64,000 nucleotides of DNA, from the NCBI RefSeq assembly GCF_019279795.1, contig NC_056733.1, positions 1,114,104,682 through 1,114,168,681 of the forward strand, given 5' to 3'. This document shows positions 15,001 through 28,273 of the stretch, in pieces. The stretch comes from Protopterus annectens. Taxonomy: Eukaryota; Chordata; Ceratodontiformes; Protopteridae. Under the pieces are notes generated by a model, which did no database searches, was not told the origin of the DNA, and saw only the letters and a program-made list of their open reading frames with translations. The translations under genes were made by a program, and so were the position numbers. The stretch's first letter is position 1. Each line of letters starts with the position of its first letter.

Positions 15001-18000
15001 GGTTCTTTATGACATGTACAAATGCTAGTTGTGATTGTGCTTGTATGCATGAGACATGTTTCATTGCATAGCATTTTGAATAGTGGTTCTTTATGACATG
15101 TACAAATGCTAGTTGTGATTGTGCTTGTATACATGAGACATGTTTCATTGCATAGCATTTTGAATAGTGGTTCTTTATGACATGTACAAATGCTAGTTGT
15201 GATTGTGCTTGTATACATTAGGCATGCTTCATTGTATAGCATTTTGAATAGTGGTTATTTATGACATGTACAAATGCTAGTTGTGATTGTGCTTGTATAC
15301 ATGAGACATGTTTCATTGCATAGCATTTTGAATAGTGGTTCTTTATGACATGTACAAATGCTAGTTGTGATTGTGCTTGTATACATGAGACATGTTTCAT
15401 TGCATAGCATTTTGAATAGTGGTTCTTTATGACATGTACAAATGCTAGTTGTGATTGTGCTTGTATACATGAGACATGTTTCATTGAAAAGCATTTTGAA
15501 TAACGGTTCTTTAGGTCATGTGCAAATGCTGGCTGTGATTGTGCTTGTATACATGAGACATGTTTCATTGCATAGCATTTTTAATAGTGGTTCTTTATGA
15601 CGTGTAAAAATGCTAGTTGTGATTGTGCTTGTATACATGAGACATGTTTCATTGCATAGCATTTTGAATAGTGGTTCTTTATGACATGTACAAATGCTAG
15701 TTGTGATTGTGCTTGTATACATGAGACATGTTTCATTGCATAGCATTTTGAATTGTGGTTCTTTATGACATGTACAAATGCTAGTTGTGATTGTGCTTGT
15801 ATACATGAGACATGTTTCATTGCATAGCATTTTGAATAGAGGTTCTTTATGACATGTACAAATGCTAGTTGTGATTGTGCTTGTATACATGAGACATGTT
15901 TCATTGCATAGCATTTTGAATAGTGGTTCTTTATGACATGTACAAATGCTAGTTGTGATTGTGCTTGTATACATGAGACATGTTTCATTGCATAGCATTT
16001 TGAATAGTGGTTCTTTATGACATGTACAAATGCTAGTTGTGATTGTGCTTGTATACATGAGACATGTTTCATTGCATAGCATTTTGAATAGCAGTTCTTT
16101 ATGACATGTACAAATGCTAGTTGTGATTGTGCTTGTATACATGAGACATGTTTCATTGCATAGCATTTTGAATAGTGGTTCTTTATGACATGTACAAATG
16201 CTAGTTGTGATTGTGCTTGTATACATGAGACATGTTTCATTGCATAGCATTTTGAATAGCAGTTCTTTATGACATGTACAAATGCTAGTTGTGATTGTGC
16301 TTGTATACATGAGACATGTTTCATTGCATAACATTTTTAATAGTAGTTTTTTATGACATGTACAAATGCTTGTTGTGATTGTGCTTGTATACTTGAGACA
16401 TGCTTCATTGCTTAGCATTTTGAATAACTTTTTTTATGACGTACAAATGCTAGTTGTGATTGTGCTTGTATACATGAGACATGTGCCATTGCATAGCATT
16501 TTGAATTGTGGTTCTTTATGACATGTACAAATTCTAGTTGTGATTGTGCTTGTATACATGAGACATGTTTCATTGCATAGCATGTTGAATAGTGCTTCAT
16601 TATGACATACAAATGCTAGTTGTGATTGTGCTTGTATGCATGAGACATGTTTCATTGCATAGCATTTTGAATAGTGGTTCTTTATGACATGTACAAATGC
16701 TGGCTGTGATTGTGCTTGTATACATGAGACATGTTTCATTGCATAGCATTTTGAATAGTGGTTCTTTATGACATGTACAGATGCTTGTTGTGATTGTGTT
16801 TATATACATGAGACATATTTCATTGCATAGCATTTTGAATAGTGGTTCTTTATGACATGTACAAATGCTAGTTGTGATTGTGCTTTTATACATGAGATGT
16901 TTCATTGCATAGCATTTTGAATAGTGGTTCTTTATGACATGTACAAATGCTAGTTGTGATTGTGCTTGGATACATGAGATGTTTCATTGCATAGCATTTT
17001 GAATAGTGGTTCTTTATGACATGTACAAATGCTAGTTTTGATTGTGCTTGTATACATGAGACATGTTTCATTGCATAGCATTTTGAATGTGGTTCTTTAT
17101 GATATGTACAAATGCCAGTTGTGATTTTTTCTTGTATACATGAGATGTTTCATTGCATAGCATTTTGAATAGTGGTTCTCTATGGCATGTACAAATGCTA
17201 GTTGTGATTGTGCTTGTATGCATGAGAGATGTTTCATTGCATCGCATTTTGAATAGTGGTTCTTTATGACATGTACAAATGCAAGTTGTGATTTTGCTTG
17301 TATACTTGAGACATGTTTCATTGCATAGCATTTTGAATAGCCGTTCTTTATGACATGTACAAATACTAGTTGTGATTGTGCTTGTATACATGAGACATGT
17401 TTCATTGCATAGCATTTTGAATAGTGGTTCTTTATGACATGTACAAATGCTAGTTGTGATTGTGCTTGTATACATGAGACATGTTTCATTGCATAGCATT
17501 TTGAATAGTGGTTCTTTATGACATGTACAAATGCTAGTTGTGATTGTGCTTGTATACATGAGACATGTTTCATTGCATAGCATCTTGAATAGTGGTTCTT
17601 TATGACATGTACAAATGCTAGTTGTGATTGTGCTTGTATACATGAGACATGTTTCATTGCATAGCATTTTGAATAGCGGTTCTTTATGACATGTACAAAT
17701 GCTAGTTGTGATTGTGCTTGTATACATGAGACATGTTTCATTGCATAGCATTTTGAATAGTGGTTCTTTATGACATGTACAAATGCTAGTTATGATTGTG
17801 CTTGTATACATGAGACATGTTTCATTGCATAGCATTTTGAATAGTGGTTCTTTATGACATGTACAAATGCTAGTTGTGATTGTGCTTGTATACATGAGAC
17901 ATGTTTCATTGCATAGCATTTTGAATAGTGGTTATTTATGACATGTACAAATGCTAGTTGTGATTGTGCTTGTATACATGAGACATGTTTCATTGCATAG

Positions 18001-21000
18001 CATTTTGAATAGTGGTTATTTATGACATGTACAAATGCTAGTTGAGATTGTGCTTGTATACATGAGACATGTTTCATTGCATAGCATTTTGAATAGCGGT
18101 TCTTTATGACATGTACAAATGCTAGTTGTGATTGTGCTTGTATACATGAGACATGTTTCATTGCATAACATTTTGAATAGCAGTTCTTTATGACATGTAC
18201 AAATGTTTGTATACGAAACATGTTTCATTGCATAGCATTTTGAATAGCGGTTCTTTATGACATGTACAAATGCTAGTTGTGATTGTGCTTGTATACATGA
18301 GACATGTTTCATTGCATAGCATTTTGAATAGTGGTTCTTTATGACATGTACAAATGCTAGTTGTGATTGTGCTTGTATACATGAGACATGTTTCATTGCA
18401 TAGCATTTTGAATAGAGGTTCTTTATGACATGTACAAATGCTAGTTGTGATTGTGCTTGTATACATGAGACATGCTTCATTGCATAGCATTTTGAATAGT
18501 GGTTATTTATGACATGTACAAATGCTAGTTGAGATTGTGCTTGTATACATGAGACATGTTTCATTGCATAGCATTTTGAATAGTGGTTCTTTATGACATG
18601 TACAAATGCTAGTTGTGATTGTGCTTGTATACATGAGACATGTTTCATTGAAAAGCATTTTGAATAGTGGTTCTTTAGGACATGTACAAATGCTAGTTGT
18701 GATTGTGCTTGTATACATGAGACATGTTTCATTGCATAGTATTTTGAATAGCAGTTCTTTATGACATGTACAAATGCTAGTTGTGATTGTGCTTGTATAC
18801 ATGAGACATGTTTCATTGCATAGCATTTTGAATTGTGGTTCTTTATGACATGTACAAATGGTAGTTGTGATTGTGCTTGTATACATGAGACATGTTTCAT
18901 TGCATAGCATTTTGAATAGTGGTTCTTTATGACATGTACAAATGCTAGTTGTGATTGTGCTTGTATACATGAGACATGTTTCATTAAATAGCATTTTGAA
19001 TAGCAGTTCTTTATGACATGTACAAATGCTAGTTGTGATTGTGCTTGTATACATGAGACATGTTTCATTGCATAGCATTTTGAATAGTGGATCTTTATGA
19101 CATGTATAAATGCTAGTTGTGATTATGCATGTATACATGAGACATGTTTCATTGCACATCATTTTGAGTAGTGGATCCTTATAACATATACAAATGCTAG
19201 TTTTGATTGTGCTTGCATACATGAAGCATGTTTCATTGCATAGCATTTTAAATAGTGGCTCTTTATGAGATGTACAAATGAAAGTTGGGATTGCGCTTGT
19301 ATACATGAGATATGTTTCATTGAATAGCATTTTGAATAGAGGTTTTTTAAGACATGTACAAATTCTAGTTGGGATTGCGCTTGTATACATGAGATATGTT
19401 TCATTGAATAGCATTTTGCATAGTGGTCCTTTATGACATGTACAAATGCTAGTTTTGATTCTGGTTGTGTACATGAGTCTTTTCATTGCATAGCATTTTG
19501 AATAGCTGTTCTATATGACATGTACAAAGTGCTTGTATACATGAGACATGTTTCATTGCATAGCATTTTGAATAGCAGTTCTTTATGACATGTACAAATG
19601 CTAGTTGTGATTGTGCTTGTATACATGAGACATGTTTCATTGCATAGCATTTTGAATAGCGGTTCTTTATGACATGTACAAATGCTAGTTGTGATTGTGC
19701 TTGTATACATGAGACATGTTTCATTGCATAGCATTTTGAATAGCAGTTCTTTATGACATGTACAAATGCTAGTTGTGATTGTGCTTGTATACATGAGACA
19801 TGTTTCATTGCATAGCATTTTGAATAGTGGTTCTTTATGACATGTACAAATGCTAGTTGTGATTGTGCTTGTATACATGAGACATGTTTCATTGCATAGC
19901 ATTTTGAATAGCAGTTCTTTATGACATGTACAAATGCTAGTTGTGATTGTGCTTGTATACATGAGACATGTTTCATTGCATAGCATTTTGAATAGCGGTT
20001 CTTTATGACATGTACAAATGCTAGTTGTGATTGTGCTTGTATACATGAGACATGTTTCATTGCATAGCATTTTGAATAGCAGTTCTTTATGACATGTACA
20101 AATGCTAGTTGTGATTGTGCTTGTATACATGAGACATGTTTCATTGCATAGCATTTTGAATAGTGGTTCTTTATGACATGTACAAATGCTAGTTGTGATT
20201 GTGCTTGTATACATGAGACATGTTTCATTGCATAGCATTTTGAATAGCAGTTCTTTATGACATGTACAAATGCTAGTTGTGATTGTGCTTGTATACATGA
20301 GACATGTTTCATTGCATAGCATTTTGAATAGTGGTTCTTTATGACATGTACAAATGCTAGTTGTGATTGTGCTTGTATACATGAGACGTTTCATTTCATA
20401 GCATTTTGAATAGAGGTTCTTTATGACATGTACATGAGACATGTTTCATTGCATAGCATTTTGAATAGTGGTTCTTTATGACATGTACAAATGCTAGATG
20501 TGATTGTGCTTGTATACATGAGACATGTTTCATTACATAGCATTTTGAATAGTAGTTATTTATGACATGTACAAATGCTAGTTGTGATTGTGCTTGTATA
20601 CATGAGATATGTTTCATTGCATAGCATTTTGAATAGTGGCTCTTTATGACATGTACAAATGCTAGATTTGATTGTGGTTGTATACATGAGACATGTTTCA
20701 TTGCATAGCATTTTGAATAGTGGTTCTTTATGACATGTACAAATGCTAGTTGTGATTGTGCTTGTATACATGAGACATGTTTCATTGCATAGCATTTTGA
20801 ATAGTAGTTCTTTATGACATGTACAAATGCTAGTTGTGATTGTGCTTGTATACATGAGACATGTTTCATTGCATAGCATTTTGAATAGCAGTTCTTTATG
20901 ACATGTACAAATGCTAGTTGTGATTGTGCTTGTATACATGAGACATGTTTCATTGCATAGCATTTTGAATAGTGGTTCTTTATGACATGTACAAATGCTA

Positions 21001-24000
21001 GTTGTGATTTTGCTTGTATACTTGAGACATGTTTCATTGCATAGCATTTTGAATAGTGGTTCTTTATGACATGTACAAATGCTAGTTGTGATTGTGCTTG
21101 TATGCATGAGACATGTTTCATTGCATAGCATTTTGAAAAGCGGTTCTATACGATATGCACAAATGCTAGGTCTGATTTTGCTTGTATAAATGAGACGTTT
21201 CATTGCATAGCATTTTGAATAGTGGTTCTTTATGACGTGTACAAATGCTAGTTGCGATTGTGCTTGTATTCATGAGACATGTTTCATTGCATAGCATTTT
21301 GAAAAGTGGTTCTTCATGACATGTACAAATGCTAGTTGTGATTGTGGTTGTATACATGAGATATATTTCATTGCATAACATTTTGAATAGTGGTTGATTA
21401 TGATATATACAAATGCTAATTGTCATTGTGCTTGTATACATGAGACCTGTTACATTGCATAGCATTTTGAATAGTGGTTCTTTATGACATGTACAAATGC
21501 TAGTTGTGATTGTGCTTGTATGCATGAGACATGTTTCATTGCATAGTATCTTGAATAGAGTTTTTGTATGACATGTACAAATTCTAGTTGTGATTGTGCT
21601 TGTATACATGAGACATGTTTCATTGCATAGCATTTTGAATAGTGGTTCTTTATGACATGTACAAATGCTAGTTGTGATTGTGCTTGCATACATGAGACAT
21701 GTTTCATTGCATAGCATTTTGAATAGTGGTTCTTTATGACATGTACAAATGCTAGTTGTGATTGTGCTTTTATACATGAGATGTTTCATTGCATAGCATT
21801 TTGAATAGTGGTTCTTTATGACATGTACAAATGCTAGTTGTGATTGTGCTTGTATACATGAGACATGTTTCATTGCATAGCATTTTGAATAGTGGTTCTT
21901 TATGACATGTACAAATGCTAGTTGTGATTGTGCTTGTATACATGAGACATGTTTCATTGCATAGCATTTTGAATAGTGGTTCTTTATGACATGTACAAAT
22001 GCTAGTTGTGATTGTGCTTGTATACATGAGACATGTTTCATTGCATAGCATTTTGAATAGCAGTTCTTTATGACATGTACAAATGCTAGTTGTGATTGTG
22101 CTTGTATACATGAGACATGTTTCATTGCATAGCATTTTGAATAGTGGTTCTTTATGACATGTACAAATGCTAGTTGTGATTGTGCTTGTATACATGAGAC
22201 ATGTTTCATTGCATAGCATTTTGAATAGTGGTTCTTTATGACATGTACAAATGCTAGTTGTGATTGTGCTTGTATACATGAGACATGTTTCATTGCATAG
22301 CATTTTGAATAGCGGTTCTTTATGACATGTACAAATGCTAGTTGTGATTGTGCTTGTATACATGAGACATGTTTCATTGCATAGCATTTTGAATAGCGGT
22401 TCTTTATGACATGTACAAATGCTAGTTGTGATTGTGCTTGTATTCATGAGACATGTTTCATTGCATAGCATTTTGAAAAGTGGTTCTTCATGACATGTAC
22501 AAATGCTAGTTGTGATTGTGCTTGTATACATGAGACATGTTTCATTGCATAGCATTTTGAATAGTGGTTCATTATGATATATACAAATGCTAATTGTCAT
22601 TGTGCTTGTATACATGAGACCTGTTACATTGCATAGCATTTTGAATAGTGCATCATTATGACATGTACAAATGCTAGTTGTGGTTTGTGCTTGAATATAT
22701 GAGACAGGTTTCACTGCATAGCATTTTGAATAGTGGTTCTTTATGACATGTACAAATGCTAGTTGTGATTGTGCTTGTATACATGAGACATGTTTCATTG
22801 CATAGCATTTTGAATAGCAGTTCTTTATGACATGTACAAATGCTAGTTGTGATTGTGCTTGTATACATGAGACATGTTTCACTGCATAGCATTTTGAATA
22901 GTGGTTCTTTATGACATGTTCAAATGCTAGTTGTGATTGTGCTTGCATACATGAGCATGTTTCATTGCATAGCATTTTGAATAGTGGTTCTATATGACAT
23001 GTACAAGAGCTAGTTGTGATTTTGCTTGTATACATGAGACATGTTTCATTGCATAGCATTTTGAATAGTGGTTCTTTATGACATGTACAAATGCTAGTTG
23101 TGATTATGCTTGTATACATGAGACATGTTTCATTGCATAACATTTTTAATAGTGGTTCTTTATGACATGTACAAATGCTAGTTGTGATTGTGCTTGTATA
23201 CATGAGACATGTTTCATTGCATAGCATTTTGAATAGCAGTTCTTTATGACATGTACAAATGCTAGTTGTGATTGTGCTTGTATACATGAGACATGTTTCA
23301 TTGCATAGCATTTTGAATAGCAGTTCTTTATGACATGTACAAATGCTAGTTGTGATTGTGCTTGTATACATGAGACATGTTTCATTGCATAGCATTTTGA
23401 ATAGTGGTTCTTTATGACATGTACAAATGCTAGTTGTGATTGTGCTTGTATACATGAGACATGTTTCATTGCATAGCATTTTGAATAGCAGTTCTTTATG
23501 ACATGTACAAATGCTAGTTGTGATTGTGCTTGTATACATGAGACATGTTTCATTGCATAGCATTTTGAATAGTGGTTCTTTATGACATGTACAAATGCTA
23601 GTTGTGATTGTGCTTGTATACATGAGACATGTTTCATTGCATAGCATTTTGAATAGTGGTTCTTTATGACATGTACAAATGCTAGTTGTGATTGTGCTTG
23701 TATACATGAGACATGTTTCATTGCATAGCATTTTGAATAGTGGTTCTTTATGACATGTACAAATGCTAGTTGTGATTGTGCTTGTATACATGAGACATGT
23801 TTCATTGCAAAGCATAGCATTTTGAATAGTGGTTCTTTATGACATGTACAAATGCTAGTTGTGATTGTGCTTGTATACATGAGACATGTTTCATTGCATA
23901 GCATTTTGAATAGCGGTTCTTTATGACATGTATAAATGCTAGTTGTGATTATGCATGTATACATGAGACATGTTTCATTGCACATCATTTTGAGTAGTGG

Positions 24001-27000
24001 TTCTTTATAACATATACAAATGCTAGTTTTGATTGTGCTTGCATACATGAAGCATGTTTCATTGCATAGCATTTTAAATAGTGGCTCTTTATGAGATGTA
24101 CAAATGAAATTTGTGATTGTGCTTGTATAGATGATTTCATTGAATAGCATTTTGAATAGAGGTTTTTTAAGACATGTACAAATTCTAGTTGGGATTGCGC
24201 TTGTATACATGAGATATGTTTCATTGAATAGCATTTTGAATAGAGGTTTTTTAAGACATGTACAAATGCTAGTTGTAATTGTGCTTGTATACATGAGACA
24301 TGTTTCATTGCATAGCATTTTGAATAGTGGTTCTTGCTGACCTGTAGAAATGCTAGTTGTGATTGTGCTTGTATACATGAGACATGTTTCATTTCATAGC
24401 ATTTTGAATAGAGGTTCTTTATGACATGTACAAATGCTAGTTTTGATTCTGGTTGTGTACATGAGTCTTTTCATTGCATAGCATTTTGAATAGTGGTTCT
24501 TTATGACATGTACAAATGCTAGTTTTGATTGTGGTTGCATACATGAGTCTTTTCATTGCATAGCATTTTGAATCGTGGTTCTTTATGACATGTACAAATG
24601 CTAGTTTTGATTGTGCTTGCATACATGAGACATGTTTCATTGCATAGCATTTTGAATAGTGGTTCTTTATGACATGTACAAATGCTAGTTGTGATTGTGC
24701 TTGTATACATGAGACATGTTTCATTGCAAAGCATTTTGAATAGTGGTTCTTTATGACATGTACAAATGCTAGTTGTGATTGTGCTTGTATACATGAAACA
24801 TGTTTCATTGCGTACCGTTTTGAATAGTGGTTCTTTATGACATGTACAAATGCTAGTTGTGATTGTGCTTGTATACATGAGACATGTTTCATTGCATAGC
24901 ATTTTGAATAGTTGTTCTTTATGACATGTACAAATGCTAGTTGTGATTGTGCTTGTACACATGAGACACGTTTCATTGCATAGCATTTTGAATAGTTGTT
25001 CTTTATGACATGTACAAATGCTAGTTATGATTGTGCTTGTATACATGAGACATGTTTCATTGCATAGCATTTTGAATAGCAGTTCTTTATGACATGTACA
25101 AATGCTAGTTGTGGTTGTACTTGTGTACATGAGACATGTTTCATTGCATACCATTTTCAATAGCGGGTCTTTGATATGTACAATTGCTAGTTATGATTGT
25201 GCTTGGATACATGAGACATGTTTTATTGCATAGCATTTTGAATAGCGGTTGTTTATGACATGTACAAATGCTAGTTGTGATTGTGCTTGTATACATGAGA
25301 CATGTTTCATTGCATAGCATTTTGAATAGTGGTTCTTTATGACATGTACAAATGCTAGTTGTGATTGTGCTTGTATACATGAGACATGTTTCATTGCATA
25401 GCATTTTGAATAGTGGTTCTTTATGACATGTACAAATGCTAGTTGTGATTGTGCTTGTATACATGAGACATGTTTCATTGCATAGCATTTTGAATAGTGG
25501 TTCTTTATGACATGTACAAATGCTAGTTGTGATTGTGCTTGTATACATGAGACATGTTTCATTGCATAGCATTTTGAATAGCAGTTCTTTATGACATGTA
25601 CAAATGCTAGTTGTGATTGTGCTTGTATACATGAGACATGTTTCATTGCATAGCATTTTGAATAGCGGTTCTTTATGACATGTACAAATGCTAGTTGTGA
25701 TTGTGCTTGTATACATGAGACATGTTTCATTGCATAGCATTTTGAATAGCGGTTCTTTATGACATGTACAAATGCTAGTTGTGATTGTGCTTGTATACAT
25801 GAGACATGTTTCATTGCATAGCATTTTGAATAGTGGTTCTTTATGACATGTACAAATGCTAGTTGTGATTGTGCTTGTATACATGAGACATGTTTCATTG
25901 CATAGCATTTTGAATAGTGGTTCTTTATGACATGTACAAATGCTAGTTGTGATTGTGCTTGTATACATGAGACATGTTTCATTGCATAGCATTTTGAATA
26001 GTGGTTCTTTATGACATGTACAAATGCTAGTTGTGATTGTGCTTTTATACATGAGACATTTTTCATTGCCTAGCATTTTGTATGGTTGTTCTTTATGACA
26101 TGTACAAATGCTAGTTGTGATTGTGCTTGTATACATGAGACATGTTTCATTGCATAGCATTTTGAATAGTGGTTCTTTATGACATGTACAAATGCTAGTT
26201 GTGATTGTGCTTGTATACATGAGACATGTTTCATTGCATAGCATTTTGAATAGTGGTTCTTTATGACATGTACAAATGCTAGTTGTGATTGTGCTTGTAT
26301 ACATGAGACATGTTTCATTGCATAGCATTTTGAATAGCGGTTCTTTATGACATGTACAAATGCTAGTTGTGATTGTGCTTGTATACATGAGACATGTTTC
26401 ATTGCATAGCATTTTGAATAGCTGTTCTTTATGACATGTACAAATGCTAGTTGTGATTGTGCTTGTATACATGAGACATGTTTCATTGCATAGCATTTTG
26501 AATAGCAGTTCTTTATGACATGTACAAATGCTAGTTGTGATTGTGCTTGTATACATGAGACATGTTTCATTGCATAGCATTTTGAATAGCGGTTCTTTAT
26601 GACATGTACAAATGCTAGTTGTGATTGTGCTTGTATACATGAGACATGTTTCATTGCATAGCATTTTGAATAGTGGTTCTTTATGACATGTACAAATGCT
26701 AGTTGTGATTGTGCTTGTATACATGAGACATGTTTCATTGCATAGCATTTTGAATAGTGGTTCTTTATGACATGTACAAATGCTAGTTGTGATTGTGCTT
26801 GTATACATGAGACATGTTTCATTGCATAGCATTTTGAATAGTGGTTCTTTATGACATGTACAAATGCTAGTTGTGATTGTGCTTGTATACATGAGACATG
26901 TTTCATTGCTTAGCATTTTGAATAGTTGTTCTTTATGACATGTACAAATGCTAGTTGTGATTGTGCTTGTATACATGAGACATGTTTCATTGCATAGCAT

Positions 27001-28169
27001 TTTGAATAGTGGTTCTTTATGACATGTACAAATGCTAGTTGTGATTGTGCTTGTATACATGAGACATGTTTCATTGCAAAGCATTTTGAATAGTTGTTCT
27101 TTATGACATGTACAAATGCTAGTTGTGATTGTGCGTGTATACATGAAACATTTTTCATTGCATAGCATTTTGAATAGTGGTTCTTTATGACATGTACAAA
27201 TGCTAGTTGTGATTGTGCTTGTATACATGAGACATGTTTCATTGCATAGCATTTTGAATAGTGGTTCTTTATGACATGTACAAATGCTAGTTGTGATTGT
27301 GCTTGTATACATGAGACATGTTTCATTGCATAGCATTTTGAATAGCTGTTCTTTATGACATGTACAAATGCTAGTTGTGATTTTGCTTGTATACCTGAGA
27401 CATGTTTCATTGCATATTATTTTGAATAGTTGTTCTTTATGACATGTACAAATGCTAGTTGTGATTGTGCTTGTATACATGAGACATGTTTCATTGCATA
27501 GCATTTTGAATAGTGGTTCTTTATGACATGTACAAATGCTAGATGTGATTTTGCTTGTATACATGAGACATGTTTCGTTGCTTAGCATTTTGAATAGCTT
27601 TTTTATGACATGTACAAATGCTTTTTGTGATTGTGCTTGTATACATGAGACATGTTTCATTGCATAGCATTTTGAATTGTGGTTCTTTATGACATGTACA
27701 AATGCTAGTTGTGATTGTGGTTGTATACATGAGATGTTTCATTGCATAGCATTTTGAATAGCGGTTCTTTATGACATGTACAAATGCTAGTTGTGATTGT
27801 GCTTGTATACATGAGACATGTTTCATTGCATAGCATTTTGAATAGTGCTTTATTATGACATGTACAAATGCAAGTTGTAATTGTGCTTGTATACATGAGA
27901 CATGTTTCATTGTATAGCATTTTGAATAGCATTTTGAATAGCGGTTCTTCATGACATGTACAAATGCTAGTTGTGATTGTGTTTGTATACATGAGACATA
28001 TTTCATTGCATAGCATTTTGAATAGCGGGTCTTTGACATATACAATTGCTAGTTATGATTGTGCTTGTATACATGAGACATGTTTCATTGCATAGCATTT
28101 TGAATAGCGGTTCTTTATGACATGTACAAATGCTAGTTGTGATTGTGCTTGTATACATGAGACATGTTT
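1..28169 (+). repeat. 84-bp tandem satellite array, homogeneous core
   Basis: About 335 head-to-tail monomers of 84 bp, seen directly: the block starting CATTTTGAATAGTGG recurs every 84 bases from position 1. Monomer landmarks are ACATGT at monomer positions 25-30 and 67-72, GTATAC at 56-61 and TTGCATAG at the end. The consensus is about 33% GC and has no CpG. Most copies differ from consensus by a few substitutions; short indels occur (for example near 1340, 11870, 13450, 18205 and 20430). Because the period is a multiple of three, two minus-strand frames stay open over many monomers, one repeating MKHVSCIQAQSQLAFVHVIK and one MLCNETCLMYTSTITTSICT. I see no promoter, no splice structure and no codon-level conservation, so I do not call genes. 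Transcription as a satellite RNA cannot be excluded. Confidence 0.97.
19563..20400 (+). repeat. 336-bp (four-monomer) higher-order repeat inside the satellite
   Basis: Ten consecutive monomers carry, at monomer positions 13-14, the dinucleotide series CA, CG, CA, TG, CA, CG, CA, TG, CA, TG (sites near 19576, 19660, 19744, 19828, 19912, 19996, 20080, 20164, 20248 and 20332). The first nine follow a four-monomer period of 336 bp; the tenth breaks it. The rest of these monomers is close to identical. This suggests recent amplification of a four-monomer block by unequal exchange. Confidence 0.75.
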
Positions 28170-28273
28170 GATGGGGTTAAACATTGTACAGTTTATGTAA
28201 TTAAACATGCAGAGACAGCTAAACACACAGGTATTAAGAGTAACAATATATATATATATAATTTTTTTTTTTT
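28170..28273 (-). mobile_element. Fragment of L2-like LINE 3'UTR inserted in the satellite
   Basis: These 104 bp interrupt a satellite monomer and match 29929-30030, inside the 3' untranslated part of the neighbouring LINE (shared pieces GATGGGGTTAAA, GTACAGTTTATGTAATTAA, GCAGAGACAGCTAA and the T-run). The insert is bounded by 11-bp direct repeats with one mismatch, GAGACATGTTT at 28159-28169 and GAGATATGTTT at 28274-28284, which look like a target-site duplication but could also be adjacent monomer phases. It contains a (TA)n stretch and T12 to T14 at its right side. It lacks the true LINE 3' end, so it is either a relic of a second insertion or a piece moved by template switching or gene conversion. 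Confidence 0.7.

Noticed and set aside
1..28169. CRISPR array
   Set aside because: Direct tandem units with no unique spacers, kilobases long and flanked by LINEs; a eukaryotic satellite.
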